From Fragaria x ananassa (taxonomy: Eukaryota; Streptophyta; Magnoliopsida; Rosales; Rosaceae): DNA of 64,000 bases. Each line of letters starts with the position of its first letter. The first letter of the stretch is position 1. Shown piece by piece: positions 24,301 to 36,224 of the stretch. Below the pieces are notes generated by a model, which was given only the letters and a program-made list of their open reading frames with translations, ran no database searches and was not told the origin of the DNA. The stretch is taken from the NCBI GenBank assembly GCA_034370585.1, contig CP139754.1:16200001-16264000 (forward strand). Direction: 5' to 3'. Both the position numbers and the translations under genes were made by a program.

Positions 24301-26731
24301 AACACAGAGACTGTGGACATTGTTAGCAATACAAAGGGCCAGATGTCTGGAGTATTAATTCGGAACCTTGACACTAAGGAGGAATCTGTGATTGAAGCAA
24401 AGGGGTTATTTTATGGTATAGGCCACTCACCAAATAGCCAGTTGCTGGAAGGTCAGGTTGAGCTTGACAGTTCTGGCTATGTCGTAGTAGAGGAGGGAAC
24501 TGCAAAGACTTCAGTTGAAGGTGTATTTGCTGCTGGAGATGTACAGGTAATCCCCTTGAAAATTTAACCTTTATGTATCTGCTTCAGCTTCTCAAAATCG
24601 TTTAGTAGCTAGTGAGATTGTTTTAGTTTTTTTGGGGAATGCCTAGCAGCAAATTAGTCATATTTTAAGCAATTTTTAATCCGCGTTCTAATTGGCGCTT
24701 ACATTAACAGGACCATGAATGGAGGCAAGCGGTTACTGCTGCAGGTTCTGGATGCATTGCTGCATTATCAGTCGAGAGATATCTTGTGGGCAAAAATCTC
24801 ATTATTGAGTTTCACCAGGTATTGAACTTCTTACAATGTCTTAAGTTTTCCTTTTTTACATGACGCTAGATATGTATTGTATACCTTTTGTTTGATGGTT
24901 CAACATTGTTTAGAGGTTTATATCTATTAAACCCAGACTATAGGACCTATCATTGTTCAATGTGGCTCTGGGTGTAAAAGAAAATTCTGATATAGAAGCA
25001 AACTATACTCATAAAGATAAGTACCTCATCTTCATCTGATTGAACTTTTTTATTACAATGTCTAATGCTGGATGTTTTGGCAACTCAATTTCTTCACCAT
25101 TGAATGAGTGAATATTAACTATGTTGTCATTAAACGATTACTGAAATGTTTCAAGAAAATACCATTTTGGGGTTAAAAATAGAGCAATTAATCTCTCAAC
25201 TTTAGACTTTTCTTGTAAAAAATTTGTGGAATGCCATTTTATTAGTAGTTGCATTAATACTAAATTGCATTCTTCTTCAACATATCTCATTTATTTACAT
25301 TTTGACAGCCCCAAACTGAAGAGGCTAAGAAGGAACTCACAGACAGGGATGTGCAGGAACATTTTGACATTACAATTACAAAGCATAAGGGCCAGGCATG
25401 TGTTCTTTTATATAAAGCATGATCTGACATTTTTTTCTGTTTCCATTTGTTTTCGTATATTTAAAGGTATTAAATAACTTCTGCAAGCTCTATTTTTTGT
25501 TCAAAATTTGTAATATTGGTGCGGTTGTCTTCTTTGTTCAGTATGCGCTGCGAAAATTGTACCATGAAAGTCCAAGGCTTATATGTGTACTATATACAGC
25601 ACCAACATGTGGTCCGTGCAGGACTTTGAAACCATTTCTTAGTAAGGTATTCAAGTTAACTACAGTTGTTCCACATTATACTCACTCTATGCTAGTTTCG
25701 CTTGTTATAATGATGTTAATCTTTCATACACGATGTGACTTCATTCACTAGGTAAGCATGTAAGTGATTCTGTTGGGTTCATATTTGTCTCGTTACTGGT
25801 GGTGTGCATAACTTTCATTAGCGGAGGTGTTATGGATCATCTGGATACAGAGGAATAAAGGAATCTTTTAGAAGGTCAGGGTTGATGAGTTTGACAACTT
25901 GTAGGGCATAAAATCTTTGGTGCCTAGGAAGAGCCCTCTTTTTGCAATTCACCTAGATTACAAAACAGCAGTAACAAACAGCATCTTGGCTTTCAGCAAT
26001 TCTGAGATGGTTGCAGTTTGTCATGACTTAATATCCAAACCTGATTGTGGCAGATCATAATGTGCTATCATGTGTCAGAGTATAAGTATAGGTTGCAAAA
26101 CAGTTTAGATGTCTCAGGAATCTAGTTCACAGTCTTAATAGGCTTTTAGTACTAGCTCCACTGAAACGTGGTTATTTAACGGTTAGAAGGGGAACCAAGC
26201 CTTGGATATGCCATTTGTTTGAACACACCCATGCCAACCGACCACAAGTAACGACAAATATGAACACATGATTTATTATATCTTTATGTCAAATGACTGG
26301 TAGAGCATGTGATAATCTTCTTCTTTTTTTATTTGTACTAGTATGTGATATTCATTACCTCTACTTTCTCTGATGGCAGGTGATAGATGAATTCGACAGG
26401 AATGTACATTTCGTTGAAATTGATATCGAGGAAGATCAAGAAATAGCTGAGGCTGCAGGAATCATGGGTACACCATGTGTTCAGTTTTTCAAAAACAAGG
26501 AGATGATCAGGTTGGTTGTTCTTTCTACATCTCTTGTGCATTCAGGGAATTGTGTGCCTCTATTTATCACATTCTCATTTCTAGTTTCCGTGATCCAGAC
26601 CACATAAATTGCATCTACATGCTACTCGATCTTTGATCTGGCTAATTGTTACATTCTTGTTTGTTTGTAGGACTGTATCGGGCGTCAAGATGAAGAGTGA
26701 GTATAGAGATTTCATTGAAGCAAATAAATGA
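21357..26731 (+). CDS. NTRC: Chloroplast NADPH-dependent thioredoxin reductase C
   Basis: NTRC fuses an NADPH-thioredoxin reductase to a thioredoxin domain and reduces chloroplast targets such as 2-Cys peroxiredoxins. Ten exons join in frame to 521 residues: 21357-21576, 21669-21870, 22008-22113, 22895-23160, 24267-24546, 24711-24818, 25309-25395, 25542-25646, 26380-26510, 26671-26731. Residues 1-70 are Ser/Arg/Pro-rich and lack acidic residues until SSDD, as in a transit peptide. Visible motifs are the FAD site GSGPAGFTAAIYAARA (from about 84), the redox pair CAIC (209-212), the NADPH site GGGDTATEEA and the thioredoxin site PTCGPC (Cys 446 and 449). Introns 1 and 7 start with GC. The frame and residue count only fit if these are used. 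No lesion is visible, so the gene is probably functional. Confidence 0.96.
21577..21668 (+). other. NTRC intron 1 with a GC-AG boundary
   Basis: Exon 1 ends ...ccacctgcttcag and the next bases are gcatct. The acceptor is tttgcag at 21662-21668. The joined codon (g|gg) gives Gly and keeps the frame into EVENVVIIGSGPAG. No GT within the intron start restores frame. Confidence 0.8.
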
Positions 26732-27435
26732 GAAGATTCAAGGTACTTACTTGCCTGATGCTCATCATTTTGTAATTCAATTTTGTTCCTCCCAAAAGGC
26801 TAGTTCAATAATACCTCCATTTCCCTCATTATATGTGGTAATTGTATTCTCATCATCTGTTGTAATTGTATTGATCAACCAACATTGTAGATTATTAATA
26901 GACATGCAGAGTTGCCAGTGCATTGTTACGGAATTGAAGTCCCCTCTTCTTCTGCCGTCAATTTCTATAAGTAGCAAATTATAGATAACACAGTAACTTG
27001 AAACGCATTGACATTTTTATAAATAAAAAAATGCAAATTAACAAGGCAACCAAAATGTGGTTGCATTTTGTAAAGGGCACTGAAACTTACAATATTTGGC
27101 TAGCCGTAATTGAGAAAAGAAACATACGAGTGACTTAAAAAGAAACTAGAAAGCCAGAATTGACCTTATATATAATTGGCACAGCTTCAATTGTGTTATC
27201 ATAATTTGAACCGAAAACCCATCTTTCAGTACATGAACTTGCTTCTTGATTACACGGATAAATTAGTAGAACCTAGCTTGGGAAGTACGTGACATTGTTA
27301 CAATTTACAAACATTAGGATACAAACTTATCATATAGAACATCAAGGGTAAAGAAAAGTGATGAGATTATTATAACTACATCGATCTAAACAAGTGATAT
27401 TTGCAATCCCACCTCTTTAGGGTTTGCTTTCCACA
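26732..27435. other. Convergent intergenic region between NTRC and the ABCG locus
   Basis: The 3' flanks of two convergent genes. Nothing else recognised. Confidence 0.6.
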
Positions 27436-28882
27436 CTATGGGAGTGGTGATCCGAGACCCTCTTGTGAAGATAACGGAGTAAGAGTCCGGTGTCTCTTCG
27501 AGGAAGAGATATACTGATCCTTCCTGAATGAAGCTACCTTGACATGGCTTTGGAGGGTGGTTCTCTTGGCATAGAGTCTCTCTTTGTATTTTAGTACCAC
27601 ATAAAAGATGAATCTCAGACCAACTAAGAGGCAGGTAAGAGCAGCTAAATTCCACCACTTAGAACTATCTGGATTTATCCCAAACATTTCTCGGAGGATG
27701 GTCTCACCCTTCAACTTGGGTTCTCCTTGGAGTGGGGAGTCAAATTCCATCCCAATTATGTCATTCTTCAACTGACCCTGTGATATGTACATCATTTTGC
27801 TAACAAAAAAAATGGTGATCATTGGAGATAAAACTCGAGTGTAAGAAAGATTTAGGCTTTTAATTACCTCTATTGCCCATCCAGCATAACTAAGGTATGA
27901 CATTGGATATTGCCAAAAGAATTTTGGAAGCTCAAAGACCCTCCGGAAAAGAAGTGAAGGCATCATCATGAATACCTATATGTACAGGTACCGAATTGGA
28001 TTAGACATCGGACATGTTTGAGTTATAAACCACACACTAGCTAGCTTACCACATTATGCAAGAGATCGATTAACTCAGTCGGTTGTTTCCTAGTAAATAA
28101 ACCACTCTACTACGTACCCAATATGAGGTTAGCTAATGCAACTCTTAGCAGAACTTAATCGAATTAAGATAAACCACTTACGGTGACAGCAGCAGCACAT
28201 CCGATACCCATCAAGAGGTTTGGGACCAACGATGCAACAATCAAGGCTGTGCCTTCTGTGACCACAATGCAGCACAAGAGATTCAGACAAAAATACAAGT
28301 AATGAGAGAACCCGGTATGAAATTGCACCATGTGGTAGAGTATTGTTCCAGCAGAGAAAGCCATGAGGATGACGAAAGGCAGAGATGAAATGAAGTTGGA
28401 GAGCACAAACAAAGCTTCCCCATAGTGGCCACCAAGTCTTTCACGCCTAAACACCTACGTTTATGGAGTTGGAATAACAAAGGGCATGAACATTCATCAT
28501 GAGGCCATAAGTTCCATTAGTTTGATATATGAATCTTGCAATGCGTACATACCTTTAGTTCTTCAATGACAAAGGGTATGCCTCCAATGGACAAGCAAAT
28601 CATGAGGCCGTAAATGAAACCATCACATTTTCCTCTTGACACAATTGCTTGATTATCTGTTCCAATATGATAGAAGAAGGAACCAGCACTCACTGCTATT
28701 AGAACGTAAAACAGACACCTTAACCAGTAGTACCCGATATCTCTAGACATGTTTAGTGAAGTTCGGCATGTCAATGTCCACAGCTGCTTCAACCAGCTAA
28801 TACTATTGCCATTGTTTGATTTTGCGGAAACCTTTTCCTGCCATTTGATGAATTACATAATCAAGGATAAGGAGATATGTAC

Positions 28883-29060
28883 GTACTAGTTAATTTTTTC
28901 AATCATATTTGGTACGTAATTATTAGTTGGAACTAGATAAACCTCACATTGCAACATAATAGTATATGAATTTAAATTAAATTGATTAACATGTCGATTA
29001 TTCTCTATTCTCTAATTTGAATTGACGACATACCTTGAGCAAAATTTCTCGGATCCTTTT
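28883..29060. repeat. Perfect 178-bp direct repeat, copy 1 (duplicated exon end and splice donor)
   Basis: Identical by eye to 29505-29682. It contains intron sequence plus the last ~27 coding bases and the GT donor of the ABCG exon at 29656-29790 (minus strand), so the intron now holds a decoy exon end. It joins CACTA-derived DNA abruptly at 29061. Confidence 0.93.
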
Positions 29061-29504
29061 CGTCGGCCATAGATGTTTTATATTTTTTTATTACAAACTT
29101 TAGCCGACGAATATTTTAAATTATTCGTCGGCTAAAGTTTGGAAGATAACCGACGACACAAAATGTCGTCGGCTAAGGTATGGACTATAGCCGACGACAT
29201 TATTCGTCGGCTATAGTTCATACTTTAGCAGACGAAATAATGTCGTCGGCTATAGTATGACTATAGCCGACGAAATAATGTCGTCGGCTAAAGGTTGGAC
29301 TATAGCAGACGATATTATTTTGTCGGCTATAGTATGACTATAGCCGACGAAATTTTTTGTCTCGTCGGCTAAAGTCATTACAGACGACCCTTTCCCGACG
29401 ACACTATAGCCGACGAACCTTCATCGGCTAAGGTTGTAGCCGACGAATTTTTTTAACAGGCCGACGAAAATTTTTCGTCGGCTAAACTGCCTGTTCTGGT
29501 AGTG
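29061..29504 (-). mobile_element. CACTA-family fragment with one intact terminus
   Basis: About 444 bp made of alternating sub-terminal motifs (tagccgacgaa / cgtcggctaa). The right end read on the minus strand is cactaccagaacaggcag, a CACTA terminus, abutting gta at 29505-29507. The left end has no CACTA sequence and is broken at the junction with the 178-bp repeat. Confidence 0.8.
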
Positions 29505-29682
29505 GTACTAGTTAATTTTTTCAATCATATTTGGTACGTAATTATTAGTTGGAACTAGATAAACCTCACATTGCAACATAATAGTATATGAATTTAAATT
29601 AAATTGATTAACATGTCGATTATTCTCTATTCTCTAATTTGAATTGACGACATACCTTGAGCAAAATTTCTCGGATCCTTTT
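29505..29682. repeat. Perfect 178-bp direct repeat, copy 2 (original position)
   Basis: Starts directly after the CACTA terminus and runs into the ABCG exon at 29656-29790. This copy keeps the exon continuous and is therefore the ancestral one. Confidence 0.93.
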
Positions 29683-30668
29683 TCTTGCATCTATTGAAAA
29701 TGGGGAGATCTTATATATGTTGATTAGTTTTCCTTTGATCTCTTCTGTTGTCAAGTTCATATTGGTATTTGATGAGAGTGATGATGGTCCCTGCAAGAAA
29801 ATACCAAAAATAAGGGGATGCATATGACAAAGCATGCAAAAACAAACTTAATTATCAGATATATAAATGAAAAGTTGTGAAGGTGAACTTACATAATTCA
29901 TTCTTTGAGATAGGATAAGAGCTGTAATTACTTTGTCAAACTTTTATGAAGAAAATCCACATGTCTAAATTTAATTGGAATGTAGGACCACGTCAGACTG
30001 CCATGTGGTCCTCCCGTAGCACTGAAAAATTTCTCATTTCCCATCCATGCCAGCATTAACTTAACTCCAAAATATATTACTAGCAGCAAAGTTCATAATA
30101 AAACATATGAAAAAAAAAACTTACGAAGTTTTTCTTTTTTGTTGTTGTATCTATATCACACGGTTTATTCAAAGGTTTTATAGGATCAGAGACTAATTAT
30201 GCCAGGAGAACATGTTAGAACGCTTCCTCCTTCCTGGTTAATTAGGACTTATGACTGGAGCTCGATCACCTAGCTAGTTTACTAATTAACTAAGTAATTA
30301 TTATATTTATTTTAATTTATTAAACACCTAGTTTCGTCGAATCAACGTAATTATTACAAATTTCATTAAATAATGAATGACTACACACAAAAACAAATCT
30401 TGATCTACAAAGAAATTTATGAAATGAACGTACAAATTAAACAAACTTGATGTTAAAAGTTGTTAATTACAACGGAGCTAAATTAGTAGTTCTCACATAT
30501 AACTATAGAAAATCTTTACGGTTAGAATTAGCTAATTTATTACGGAGAGAGGGTGCAGAAGTGATCGAGTTGGGACTATTCTCAGTCATATGTACAATGT
30601 ACACACACATATATACACAGTTTCTATTCATAACGAAGTTTCGTTCTGAAATTAAAAGATTTTTTCAC

Positions 30669-31031
30669 TAAGAGATCCTTTATTATATATGACTTATATG
30701 AGGGATTGAACATTAGACCAACTTTTCAATCACATTTTCAATCTTAACCATTCAGTTTTTAGGTCCTAATATGTATATCACTTCTGCAAAATTTCATCCA
30801 TATTGGTGATAGTTAAGGTGCTGAAAACTGCAATTTTCATTCAGGTTTAATAGATTTAAACCATTTATTGATTTAAGCTAGTTCGAACCCTTAACGATCA
30901 CCAATTTGGCTGAAAATTTTTCAAAATGATCTACTCATATATACAGAGTTTGAATGGTGGAGATGTTGATATGTGATCAAAAAGTTGGTCTAATGCTAAT
31001 CCCTCATATAAGTCATAATAAGGGATCCTTA
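30669..31031. mobile_element. MITE with ~55-bp imperfect terminal inverted repeats
   Basis: The left arm (taagagatccttta...gacttatatgagggatt...attagaccaactttt) is mirrored by the right arm (aaaagttggtctaat...aatccctcatataagtc...ggatcctta). It is 363 bp and non-coding, and lies in the gap left by the missing ABCG exons. The target duplication is not resolved; a 3-bp TTA-like site is possible. Confidence 0.65.
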
Positions 31032-31568
31032 GGGGAAGGGCTATATATATATATGTGTGTGTGTGTTTGTATTCTTCAGTCCATACATGACATGCAGAAT
31101 GAAGTTTGCTTCCAACAAGGTGATACCATAGAGAGCTGGCATGCGATCGAGCTCATAGAGAATTGATTCATCCTAGGAAAGTAGGGTAACTAGATTCAGC
31201 ATGCCCTTTCCATGCAAATATTCGGTAACAACAACAAGCAAAAATTTGAAATTTCAGCTTATACGTCGCATGCAAAATCAAATGTATGTAAACAAATACA
31301 GTAAACGCAACTGTTAATCTGTTATATATAGTAGTAAGAAGAATAAAACCAAAGAGAGGGAGAGAGAAAGGAAGTAACCAGCCAAGGCATCTACTAATGT
31401 GGATTTTCCAGAGCCGGATGGACCCATGAGAGCCATAATCCGATCGGGTTGTGCATAACCAGTAATCCCATTTAACAGCAGCTTTGATCTGCTTCCTGCC
31501 GCCGGCGCCACCACCGTTAAGTCTTGCCAAACCAAGTATTTGCCATCTGATGATCCACATCCGTCCAT

Positions 31569-31711
31569 CTCTTTCAGTTCTATTCCCTCACTTTTCTCAG
31601 CAAACCTTTATATCCTAGAGCAGGCCTGCAATTCCAGTTTAATTTACCGGTAAGTCAGTCGTACCTTGCATCTTCTTCTTATTTATAGGCCCGAAAATGT
31701 ATATTATATGA

Positions 31712-31742
<31 letters not shown>

Positions 31743-32600
31743 CTCAGAATCTAACAGGAGGAGGAGGTACTCATATATATAGATCTTATCAATTAAATTG
31801 AATGCCTGAGGATGGCTACAGAGTCTACGTACAGACTACAGACTTGTCATATATAAATATGCATGCCACCCAGCTGATGCAGTATGGGCGTGCAGTTTCT
31901 TTTTATGGCTTAGTATGTAGTATAGCCATTTAATTTCATTGTACATGGCCAGAGATATATATGGATAAGCTAGAGGCAGCCAGGGAATAGCACAGATTGC
32001 AGTTCACCTGTCACCTATCCATGATGAATGCCTTCAATAGATTTTGCCATCTACGTACATCCATTAATATTGCAGTAAGTTATGATCAATTCAGTGTACA
32101 GTTGCATGCAGAAGGGGTACTACTATTGTAGTTAAACACTCGTAATTATTATGCATACCAAGAAACCCAGGTTTCAGGTAACATGCAGCATTTACACAAG
32201 TAAGATCGAGCTGCATGGGATCGGAGGGAGAGGAAGGGATCAGTGCTAGTTGCTCCTTTTTTCCTTTTCGATCTATAGTGATGGGGATGATTGATACTGA
32301 AGGTGGCGGGGGGAGGAAATGATACAGAACTACGATGATAACATACTGGTGAATTTTCTGGGTAAATCACTTTAGAGCTTACTCATTTAATTTCATAAAA
32401 AAACATTAATCCTAGCTATGCTACACTCTCAATTTTGATCCAGTAACTCTATCATCCAATAGCTCCAACACCACCACCCGACCCTTATACTGGTCTTTGG
32501 AAGGCAATATGGATATAAGCATGTTAACAATAATAATTTTGTTTGTATTAGATGATGTGGGTGGTATAAACTTGATGATCTATTATATTGTTGTTAACTA
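31569..32600. other. ABCG upstream region
   Basis: A+T-rich with an (AT)n microsatellite at about 31712-31738. No gene recognised. The ABCG promoter would lie here, but no element is clear enough to call. Confidence 0.5.
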
Positions 32601-34745
32601 CTATATATGTGATTGGCAGACATGATTGGCGGCTAACACGACCAACTGTGATAAGAAGGAGTCGGAGCACCACATGAGACGGCTACCTATCATCTACAGG
32701 GTAGTCCATCACAAAGAAAAGGGTGAGGAATTTCCTGTTATCCTAGCTTACACAGAGACGTATGATACAGTCAACGATCCTAAAGTTGCCAAGAATCTTA
32801 TAAGTTCATTAAATTTGGTGCAAATAGCTTACATATATTGTGCAAATAATTTTCAGTTGGTGCAGACGCATTTATGTTTTCTCTTAGTGAATGTGAATTT
32901 GTTATTGTAAGTTTCATATCTCTGTAGGAATGTAAATGTGAATGCATTTGTGTTTTGTTCATCTTAATGTGTGAATTTGTTATTATTGTGTATATTAGAA
33001 CAAGTCATGATATCAGTTTCTTTATATTGAACTCCAAGCCCTGCATATCATTCATCACTCATCAACATCAACTAACTCAACCAAGTTATGACCAAAACTC
33101 AAACCAGTAGATAAATAAATGTCCTTGTTAACTATCCCCAGTAAAACATTTCTCTTTTATATACAGAATTGGTATCAAAGCCTTTGCCTATTGAGCTACA
33201 AATATAAGTAAAAACTGGAGAACTGTTTTTAAATAAGTTGGTTCCTTCCCTTTTAGATGAAGCTGCATATCCTGCTTAAGTCCTTGTATATCATGCTTAA
33301 GACCTGATCATTAATTGTTATGTTCTTTAAACATTGCTTGTCTCTAAGTTCAATTCTTCATTTAGTAGATTTACATGCCTGCAATATGTAGCAAGTTCAT
33401 AACAGTTTCATCATTCTCCACCTTATTTTCCTTCACTGCTAGCTTATCAAACCCTTAACTGCTCTTTAACTGCAATATGAATTTAAATTCCAAATCTAAT
33501 TAAAAGCTTATCTATTAGGTAAATAATATTTATAGCCTTTTTTTTAAATGCAGGAGGAAATGCAAAAAGAGGCCTCTCAATTGAAAAATGCACAAAAGAA
33601 TGCAAACCCTGCCATCCCGGAGGCTGAGCTCCCACCTTTGGAATAGTCAATGAATATTAAGGTGCTTGAAGCAAAAGTAGGCAGAAGAGCCGGGAAAGAG
33701 ATCTGTGGTCTTGGAAGAGCAGGTGTCCTACAGTTATCATCTTCCACTCCACGTTCTCGAGTTCATGAGGTGGAGGAGAGATTACATATTGCTGAGGAGG
33801 GGGCCGAAAAAGCTGAGGCGGTTGCGCAAAAAATTAGTGAAGAGATGACATTGGTGAAGTAGCAACTACAAGTCCCTTCCCAACAACCTCTAGAAGAAAA
33901 TGTTGATGCAGGGAACAACATGGAAGCTGAGAGGAACTAGCTAGGTACATCACTGCATGCTTCACTATTTTGGTTTTGTTTAGATGGAGAAGCCTTTGGT
34001 TAGATTGTTGTGCAGTTGGTTTTGTTTAGATGGAGAAACCTTTAAGGTTATTAGGTTGTGCAGTTTGTTTTCTTTAGTTGGAGAATGATAGGCTAGCTAG
34101 ATGGAGAAGCCTTTAAGGTTTGTGCAATTGGATAGGCTAGCTAAGCTAGGATGAACGAATGGTTTTGTTTAGTTGCAATTCAAGGTGTTACTAAAGAGTA
34201 AAGACTTTGTATGAACAAATTATGCATATATGAAAATTTATTGTTTGCTAAATTTGCAATTTTATAGTTTCTATTTCTCTAGATGATCATGATGATGATA
34301 ATAGTGAAACAGGGAGGATAAGGAAAAAGCAAATAAAACTAGCCTATGCGACGAAAATATACTTTTCGTTGCATAAGTGAATCAAGTTTTCATCGACACT
34401 TGCACCCACGGTTCGTCGTTACAGAACTACTTACAACGAAATATTATTCGTCGGAACATCTATGCGACCAAAATGTACAGTTCGTCGCATAAGTGAATCA
34501 ACCTTTCGTCAGCAGTTGCACCCAAGTTTCGTCGTTATAGAATTAGTGACGACAAAAAACTGTTCATCGGAATACATATGCGACGACATTCGTCGTATAA
34601 GTGGACACATGTGTCATCGCCTCTTTTCTGTGCGACAAAGGTTTATTCGTCGCATTATTTATAGTGTAGCGACGAATAAGTTTTTTTTGTCACATAGATT
34701 CTTATGCGACACCACTTATGCGACGACTCTTATGTGACCAACTTT
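32600..34745 (+). mobile_element. CACTA (En/Spm) transposon remnant
   Basis: 33550-33950 encodes a broken segment reading VLEAKVGRRAGKEICGLGR, SSTPRSRVHEVEERLHIAEE and AEAVAQKISEEM, the pattern of the C-terminal coiled-coil of plant Ptta/En/Spm transposase-associated proteins. A further coding-like piece lies at 32626-32830. 33960-34180 has imperfect repeats of tttagatggagaagccttta. 34340-34745 is packed with gcgacgaa / ttcgtcgcataagtg motifs in both orientations, typical of CACTA sub-terminal regions. Stops break the frame, and precise ends were not found. Confidence 0.6.
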
Positions 34746-36130
34746 TCATCGCATATGTACATATATGAAGAAGTTTTCAGACAAATATAAAGAAGTTTTA
34801 CAGTTTTCAGACAAATATGAAGACGTTATTCAGTTTTCCATCACATGCTGCTCTGTTATTGGGTTGTGTTTTTCATATCGTTGTACTGCCATTGTTATCA
34901 TCATGTGAACAGTGAAAATTTTCAGCCAGCTCTCTCTTCCATCATCAGCCAAATGTCACAATGGAAGTTGATCTTAACTATATGCTAGGTTTATGACAAT
35001 CAAGTCGCAAGGGCATATACGCCATATTATATTTTTATATTCTAAAACCTATATGTATTGTTGTAACCTCATTCTCTCTTAATCAAGACAAACACAATGT
35101 AGTCAAAAAACTTTATCCCTCTCTTTTATTGCTTTCTGCATTTTCTTTACAATAAACTTTGATTCCTATCAAATGGCTTCCGTTACCAGTGTTATTACTA
35201 TTATGATGATCGGGATTATGGTTCCTTTTGATGATATGCCAGTTGAATTTGCGTATTGAGTATTGACAAGGCCTGAGCAGGAGGATGACTTTTATTTTTT
35301 TACGTTTTTTTCGTCCCTATAAACTTTGATAGTTTTCCTAGTGCCTTTAGGATGTGGTAATATTAGTTGTCCCCTTAGATTTTCTGGAGAATTAGTATTG
35401 TTGAAAATGATGTTTCATTGATCTGTTTGTTACAGACTTTACATGTATATAGCAGCTCCTGCCTCCTACGCAAGAGTATTGATTACAAATATATACAGAT
35501 CACACAATTCACTCTAGCTATTAATCTAAATGATATCAGATTGCAGAAATGGCTCTAGCTATTTATTGAGATGATATTAGAGTGGAGGAGAATCTGACTG
35601 AGGATCGGAGGAAGTGTTAATCACTCTTAGTAAGTATAATTCTTAATTAGCTAGCTTCCCTTACCAGCAAAATTTGTATTTGATTACTGAGTACAATCCT
35701 GGAGCCTTCTTTGGAGTCTTAAAGAGAGTCCCTTTGAGAAGGCAGTAGGATTAACGCAGTTGAAAACAATTATTTGCGCGCTCTGTCAGCTTGTAAGTCC
35801 ATTCAAACTAGAATTTTGCAGCAACTAATCTGGAACACTAAAGAGTCACCTTCTCTAGCTAGCCAAAGTGTTATTTATTCAAACGAAACCTGAAGTAACT
35901 AATCTGGAACATCAGAAAGTGTTCTATGGTTTAAAACTTTGAACTGTTAGATATTACTCCTTTGATAATAGGAATGAGTTCCTTTTGATTAACTTGATAG
36001 ATGAATCTGTAGAACCACTTGAGAATATAATCTGGTGCTGGGGTAAGTGGAAATATAAAATTAATTTTGTGCTTTGCGTCGGTGAGGAATTTTTATGTAC
36101 TCAGGGAGGACGATTTCAGCGTGTCTAATG
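34746..36130. other. Intergenic region
   Basis: No gene or repeat structure recognised apart from a short duplicated gaagttttcagacaaatat motif at 34768-34825. Confidence 0.5.
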
Positions 36131-36140
36131 GTTCTCATTA
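36131..36140. repeat. Outer MITE target-site duplication, left
   Basis: gttctcatta; the right copy at 39035-39044 is gttctcctta (one mismatch). Confidence 0.7.
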
Positions 36141-36224
36141 GGACACAAATTTGCTCCCCACCTTATTTCCCCACCTTCATCCCCCATCTATTTAAATGCA
36201 TGACACATGTCCTATTTTCTTTAA

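Larger units (their letters stand above)
27436..31568 (-). pseudogene. ABCG (WBC) half-transporter, nucleotide-binding domain largely deleted
   Basis: This resembles plant ABCG11/12/15-type half-transporters, which export cuticular lipids. Exons read on the minus strand: 31379-31568 (MDGCGSSDGKYLVWQDL, Walker A GPSGSGKST, ending DALAG); a remnant ending at 29893 (FDKVITALILSQRMNY); 29656-29790; 28553-28837 (ISWLKQLWTLTCRTSLNM); 28182-28454 (FRRERLGGHYGEALFVLSN, transmembrane segments); 27868-27975; 27436-27777 (C-terminal tail SKRHRTLTPLSSQEGLGSP, typical of this subgroup). All listed exons join in frame. Nothing encoding the Q-loop, LSGGE signature, Walker B or H-loop (about 290 residues in the family) is found between 29960 and 31378. 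That gap is A+T-rich and contains a MITE. As assembled, it cannot hydrolyse ATP. Confidence 0.8.

Noticed and set aside
30447..30671. 74-codon frame in the ABCG gap
   Set aside because: Does not resemble any ABCG exon and overlaps A+T-rich non-coding DNA and the MITE start.
31695..31740. (AT)n tract upstream of ABCG as a promoter element
   Set aside because: A plain microsatellite; no evidence of regulatory role.
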